Origin: Cyanobacteria bacterium Co-bin13
GTDB lineage: Bacteria; Cyanobacteriota; Cyanobacteriia; Phormidesmidales; Phormidesmidaceae
Assembly (NCBI GenBank): GCA_014534385.1
Contig: JACVRP010000145.1
Coordinates: 1 to 8,401, forward strand
Reading direction: 5' to 3'
DNA length: 8,401 bases
Part shown: piece after piece, positions 6,241-8,401 of the stretch
Position numbering within the stretch: position 1 is the first letter of the stretch
Layout of the letters: each line of letters opens with the position of its first letter
Made by a program: the position numbers and the translations under genes
Notes under the pieces: model-generated
Told to the model about the DNA's origin: nothing
Database searches by the model: none
Seen by the model: the letters and a program-made list of their open reading frames with translations, nothing else

Positions 6241-6646
6241 ATTTTTAGACAAGCTTGCAAAGTTTTACATCTGGCTCAGACAGTCGGAGGGCTTTTCCCT
6301 TGAGGATAGAGGTGAGGCGGATCTCTCTCTAGAAAAGCGGCTCTCTGCAGTAGGGTGGGGCGCAGGGGCTGGCAAAATCCATCCTCAATCGGATCTCGGT
6401 TGGTAGCTTATTTGACTAAAGTGAAGGTCTTACAGATTGAAGCTGGGCTGCAACGCATTCCTTAACCTGCTGATTCTAAATACCTCCTGTAGAGAAAAAT
6501 ACCTAATCCTTTGCGTAGATTTTGATATTGGCTTCTTGCAGAAGTTTTAAGATTTGTTACGGTATGAGGGCGCAGGCTACCGCTGCCTGACATTGGCCCT
6601 AGCGCAGCTTTAAGTACATTTCCCTAATCGCAGTCATTGAGTCTGA
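6241..6646. other. Intergenic region, no confident feature
   Basis: 406 bp between the debranching enzyme and the acyltransferase. No terminator with a T-run, no tRNA and no protein-like frame was found. The right half (about 6460-6560) is AT-rich; TTGATA (6522-6527), a 17-nt spacer and a poor -10 TTTTAA (6545-6550) could be a promoter but match consensus weakly. The small hairpin AGGG-CTTTT-CCCT near 6287 is too short to be called a terminator. Confidence 0.5.
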
Positions 6647-7375
6647 ATGGAATCTCTAGTTTCCGGTAATCCCCTGACTATTTCCCAATGGTTGCTGACC
6701 TTATTAGGCATCCGGATGTCGGTGCATTTTACTGAACGGGTGCCCGAGGGGGCTTCCCTGGTGCTGGTGAGCAACCACCGCAGCTTTCTGGATGCACCGC
6801 TGCTGATGGCCGGACTTAATCGCCCGGTCCATTTTGCCTGCCATCACTACATGAGTCAGGTGCCGGGTATGCGGGAGTTTGTCAATGCTCTAGGCTGCCT
6901 GCCGCTAGATGCCCCTGGTAAGCAGCAGACTTTCTTCCGAGAGGCCACGCACCTGCTGCGCGACCAGCAGGCAATCGGTATTTTCCCAGAGGGGGCAGCC
7001 CCAATGGTGCAAAGAACAGACCCCTTTGAGATGAGCGATTTTCAGCGCGGCTTTGCCCACCTGGCCATGAAGGCTCCGGTCGAGGATCTGGTGATTTTGC
7101 CGGTTGCGATCGCATCCACCCAGGAAGCTGTCCCCTCGGTTATGCCCCTCAAGGTTCTGAGCTGGTTTGACCCCAGTGAACCGCTGTTTGACCAGTCGGG
7201 CTGGCACCCTGCGGTGATTTACCGCCACGTGGATCTGCTGGTCGGCCATCCGGTGCGGGTGACAGATCGACTGCGATCGCACTACCACGGACGGCAGGCA
7301 GCGAAGCTGGCAGCAGAAATTACCGATTCTTGTCAAAATGAGATTGCCAATTTGCTGCGCCAGGGGGCTTACTAG
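6647..7375 (+). CDS. PlsC-family lysophospholipid (1-acylglycerol-3-phosphate-type) acyltransferase
   Basis: 242 residues, a normal length for the family. The catalytic block NHRSFLD (43-49) contains the H-x4-D pair (H44, D49). FPEGA (113-117) is the glycerol-phosphate-binding block III, and LPVAI (151-155) corresponds to the last block. The block II arginine normally seen in the FINR-type motif is not obvious; LPLDAPG (85-91) lies at about that place. The hydrophobic stretch near residues 13-21 is short, suggesting peripheral membrane attachment rather than a full transmembrane anchor. Such enzymes move an acyl group from acyl-ACP or acyl-CoA to lysophosphatidic acid or related acceptors; the acceptor here is not certain. 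The ATG has only a weak GAG upstream. The next gene starts 35 nt after the stop on the same strand and encodes a hydrolase, probably in one operon. Confidence 0.88.
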   Translation: MESLVSGNPLTISQWLLTLLGIRMSVHFTERVPEGASLVLVSNHRSFLDAPLLMAGLNRPVHFACHHYMSQVPGMREFVNALGCLPLDAPGKQQTFFREATHLLRDQQAIGIFPEGAAPMVQRTDPFEMSDFQRGFAHLAMKAPVEDLVILPVAIASTQEAVPSVMPLKVLSWFDPSEPLFDQSGWHPAVIYRHVDLLVGHPVRVTDRLRSHYHGRQAAKLAAEITDSCQNEIANLLRQGAY

Positions 7376-7410
7376 AAGAAGACCTCACGCCTTTGCCTAT
7401 CTCCGGGAGA

Positions 7411-8205
7411 ATGTTGAAACCGATTAAGCCGCTCCACCTGATCAGCCCTGGCCCCGTCAATCGCACCCATCCCCTGCTGGTCTTTCTGCCCGGTATGGAC
7501 GGCACCGGCACCCTATACGTAGACCAAACCCAACGTCTGAGACAGTATTTTGACATTCGCTGTCTGGTAATTCCATCGGATGATCAGACGCCCTGGGAGG
7601 GGCTGGTGCAGCAAACGGTCAAGCTGATCAGGCAGGATCGGTGGGGTCGCCCAGTTTACCTCTGTGCCGAATCCTTTGGAGCCTGTTTAGCCCTGCAGGT
7701 CGTCGCCCATGCCCCCGACCTGATCGACCGGCTGATTCTAATCAATCCTGCTTCCTCCTTTGGTCAGCTGCCCTGGTTCCGCTGGGCAGCTAGCGTTGCG
7801 CCGTGGGTTTCGGCCTCGGCCTACCACATAGGCACCTTGACCCTGCTGCCCCTGCTGGCCGCCCTACACCGCATCTCCGCCGACAATCGCAGCAAGCTCC
7901 TTACCGCCATGCGCTCCGTCACCCAGCGCAGCGCTGCCTGGCGCATGTCCCTGCTCACCCAGTTCCGGGTCGAAGACCTGCCACTGCAAACCTTCTGCAA
8001 CCCCACCCTATTTATCGTCGGCCAGGCCGATCGGCTCTTGCCCTCCTTCAATGAAGTCAAGCGGCTGGCCGCCTACTTGCCCAATTCCCAGACTCACCTG
8101 CTGCCGTTAAGTGGTCATGCCTGCCTGCTGGAGCAGGAGGTTGATCTCGTTACCATTCTCCAGGACACAGGTATGATGCCAGAAGCGCTGTCCTCAGTAG
8201 CATAG
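7411..8205 (+). CDS. Alpha/beta hydrolase related to the N-terminal domain of plant phytyl ester synthases
   Basis: 264 residues from the ATG. An alternative in-frame TTG at 7393 adds six residues. The ATG is preferred because it avoids a rare start, although GGGAGA touches it too closely to be a good ribosome site; a TTG at 7414 would be better spaced. In numbering from the TTG: oxyanion loop FLPGMDGTG (31-39), nucleophile elbow AESFG (92-96, Ser94), probable acid Asp213 in VGQADRLLP, and His242 in SGHACLLEQ, a complete Ser-Asp-His set. The first glycine of GxSxG is alanine. The runs FLPGMDGTG, FDIRCLVIP, ESFGACLAL and INPASSFG resemble, from memory, the hydrolase half of Arabidopsis PES1/PES2, which make fatty acid phytyl esters. 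It follows an acyltransferase gene, so a role in galactolipid, phytol or acyl remodelling is plausible but inferred. No signal peptide is visible. Confidence 0.85.
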   Translation: MLKPIKPLHLISPGPVNRTHPLLVFLPGMDGTGTLYVDQTQRLRQYFDIRCLVIPSDDQTPWEGLVQQTVKLIRQDRWGRPVYLCAESFGACLALQVVAHAPDLIDRLILINPASSFGQLPWFRWAASVAPWVSASAYHIGTLTLLPLLAALHRISADNRSKLLTAMRSVTQRSAAWRMSLLTQFRVEDLPLQTFCNPTLFIVGQADRLLPSFNEVKRLAAYLPNSQTHLLPLSGHACLLEQEVDLVTILQDTGMMPEALSSVA

Positions 8206-8210
8206 AGGCC

Positions 8211-8248
8211 GGAGATGAGGAAGGTTGGGGAGATGGGGAGGAAGATAG
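8211..8248 (+). repeat. Purine-rich low-complexity tract
   Basis: Just after the hydrolase stop the plus strand is almost all G and A, with units such as GGAGATGAGG and GGGGAGATGGGGAG. It contains G-runs of 2, 2, 4, 4 and 2, which could form at most a two-layer quadruplex. It has no T-run hairpin and is not a terminator. No gene is visible in the rest of the 8206-8378 stretch. Confidence 0.5.
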
Positions 8249-8378
8249 CTCTCACAGCCTGCTCCTGACAGTTCCACTAAATACCTAGAAAGCACATCGC
8301 CTTCTGAGCCAGAGGCCGAGATATAGAATTCTGAAGCAAGTAATAAGTAGGTGGGACAAATTAAATATAGAGCCGCTG

Positions 8379-8401
8379 TAGGATGGGTTAGCGCAGCGTA
8401 A
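8379..8401. repeat. Left half of a cyanobacterial extragenic palindromic repeat, cut by the window edge
   Basis: TAGGATGGGTTAGCGCAGCG followed by TAA reads as the start of an intergenic palindrome recurrent in many cyanobacterial genomes, in which GATGGGTTA is mirrored by TAACCCATC around a GCGCAGCG loop. The TTA/TAA start of the second arm is visible; the rest lies outside. The assignment rests on recall of the motif and on this visible symmetry. Confidence 0.55.

Noticed and set aside
6522..6550. Promoter TTGATA-17-TTTTAA before the acyltransferase
   Set aside because: The -10 matches only three of six bases; noted in the intergenic entry but not called.
6905..7336. 143-codon minus-strand frame within the acyltransferase
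   Set aside because: Shadow of the plus-strand gene, which carries NHRSFLD and FPEG motifs.
8221..8242. G-quadruplex in the purine tract
   Set aside because: G-runs are 2, 4, 4 and 2, so at best two stacked layers, which is weak.

Overview
The window comes from a cyanobacterium. Six copies of the 8-bp palindrome GCGATCGC (HIP1, hugely over-represented in many cyanobacteria) occur in 8.4 kb, at 974, 1742, 5221, 5913, 7106 and 7273. The gene set (LarC, a pentapeptide-repeat protein, a bacterial-type amylo-alpha-1,6-glucosidase, and a hydrolase resembling the front half of plant phytyl ester synthases) and a GC-rich palindromic intergenic repeat agree. Coding DNA is GC-rich; several gaps are clearly more AT-rich. 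Genus is not determinable by reading; a filamentous or Leptolyngbya-like lineage is only a guess.

Layout. 1-244: C-terminal tail of an unrecognised plus-strand protein, acidic and proline-rich, whose stop interlocks with that of larC. 241-1599 (minus): larC, nickel insertase of the nickel-pincer nucleotide cofactor. 1600-2014: gap holding a strong plus-strand terminator with no gene before it. 2015-2671 (plus): YciO/Sua5/YrdC-family protein. 2672-2914: gap between convergent genes with a perfect CRP-type palindrome over the yciO stop, a 115-bp MITE-like inverted repeat, and a minus-strand terminator. 2915-3445 (minus): pentapeptide-repeat protein. 3446-3847: AT-richer divergent gap. 3848-4216 and 4231-6240 (plus): NTF2/SnoaL-like protein followed 14 nt later by a glycogen-debranching-type glucosidase. 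6241-6646: gap without a confident feature. 6647-7375 and 7411-8205 (plus): PlsC-family acyltransferase and alpha/beta hydrolase, probably one transcript. 8206-8401: purine-rich tract, then a common cyanobacterial palindromic repeat cut by the window edge.

How the genes work together. No single pathway spans the window. Two plus-strand pairs look co-transcribed: the SnoaL-like/debranching pair (alpha-glucan breakdown) and the acyltransferase/hydrolase pair (lipid acyl transfer or remodelling). larC and yciO are single-gene housekeeping or cofactor functions. No mobile-element gene, phage gene, CRISPR array, tRNA or rRNA was seen. The least explained parts are intergenic: the orphan terminator before yciO, the CRP-type site at its 3' end, and the inverted-repeat element next to it.
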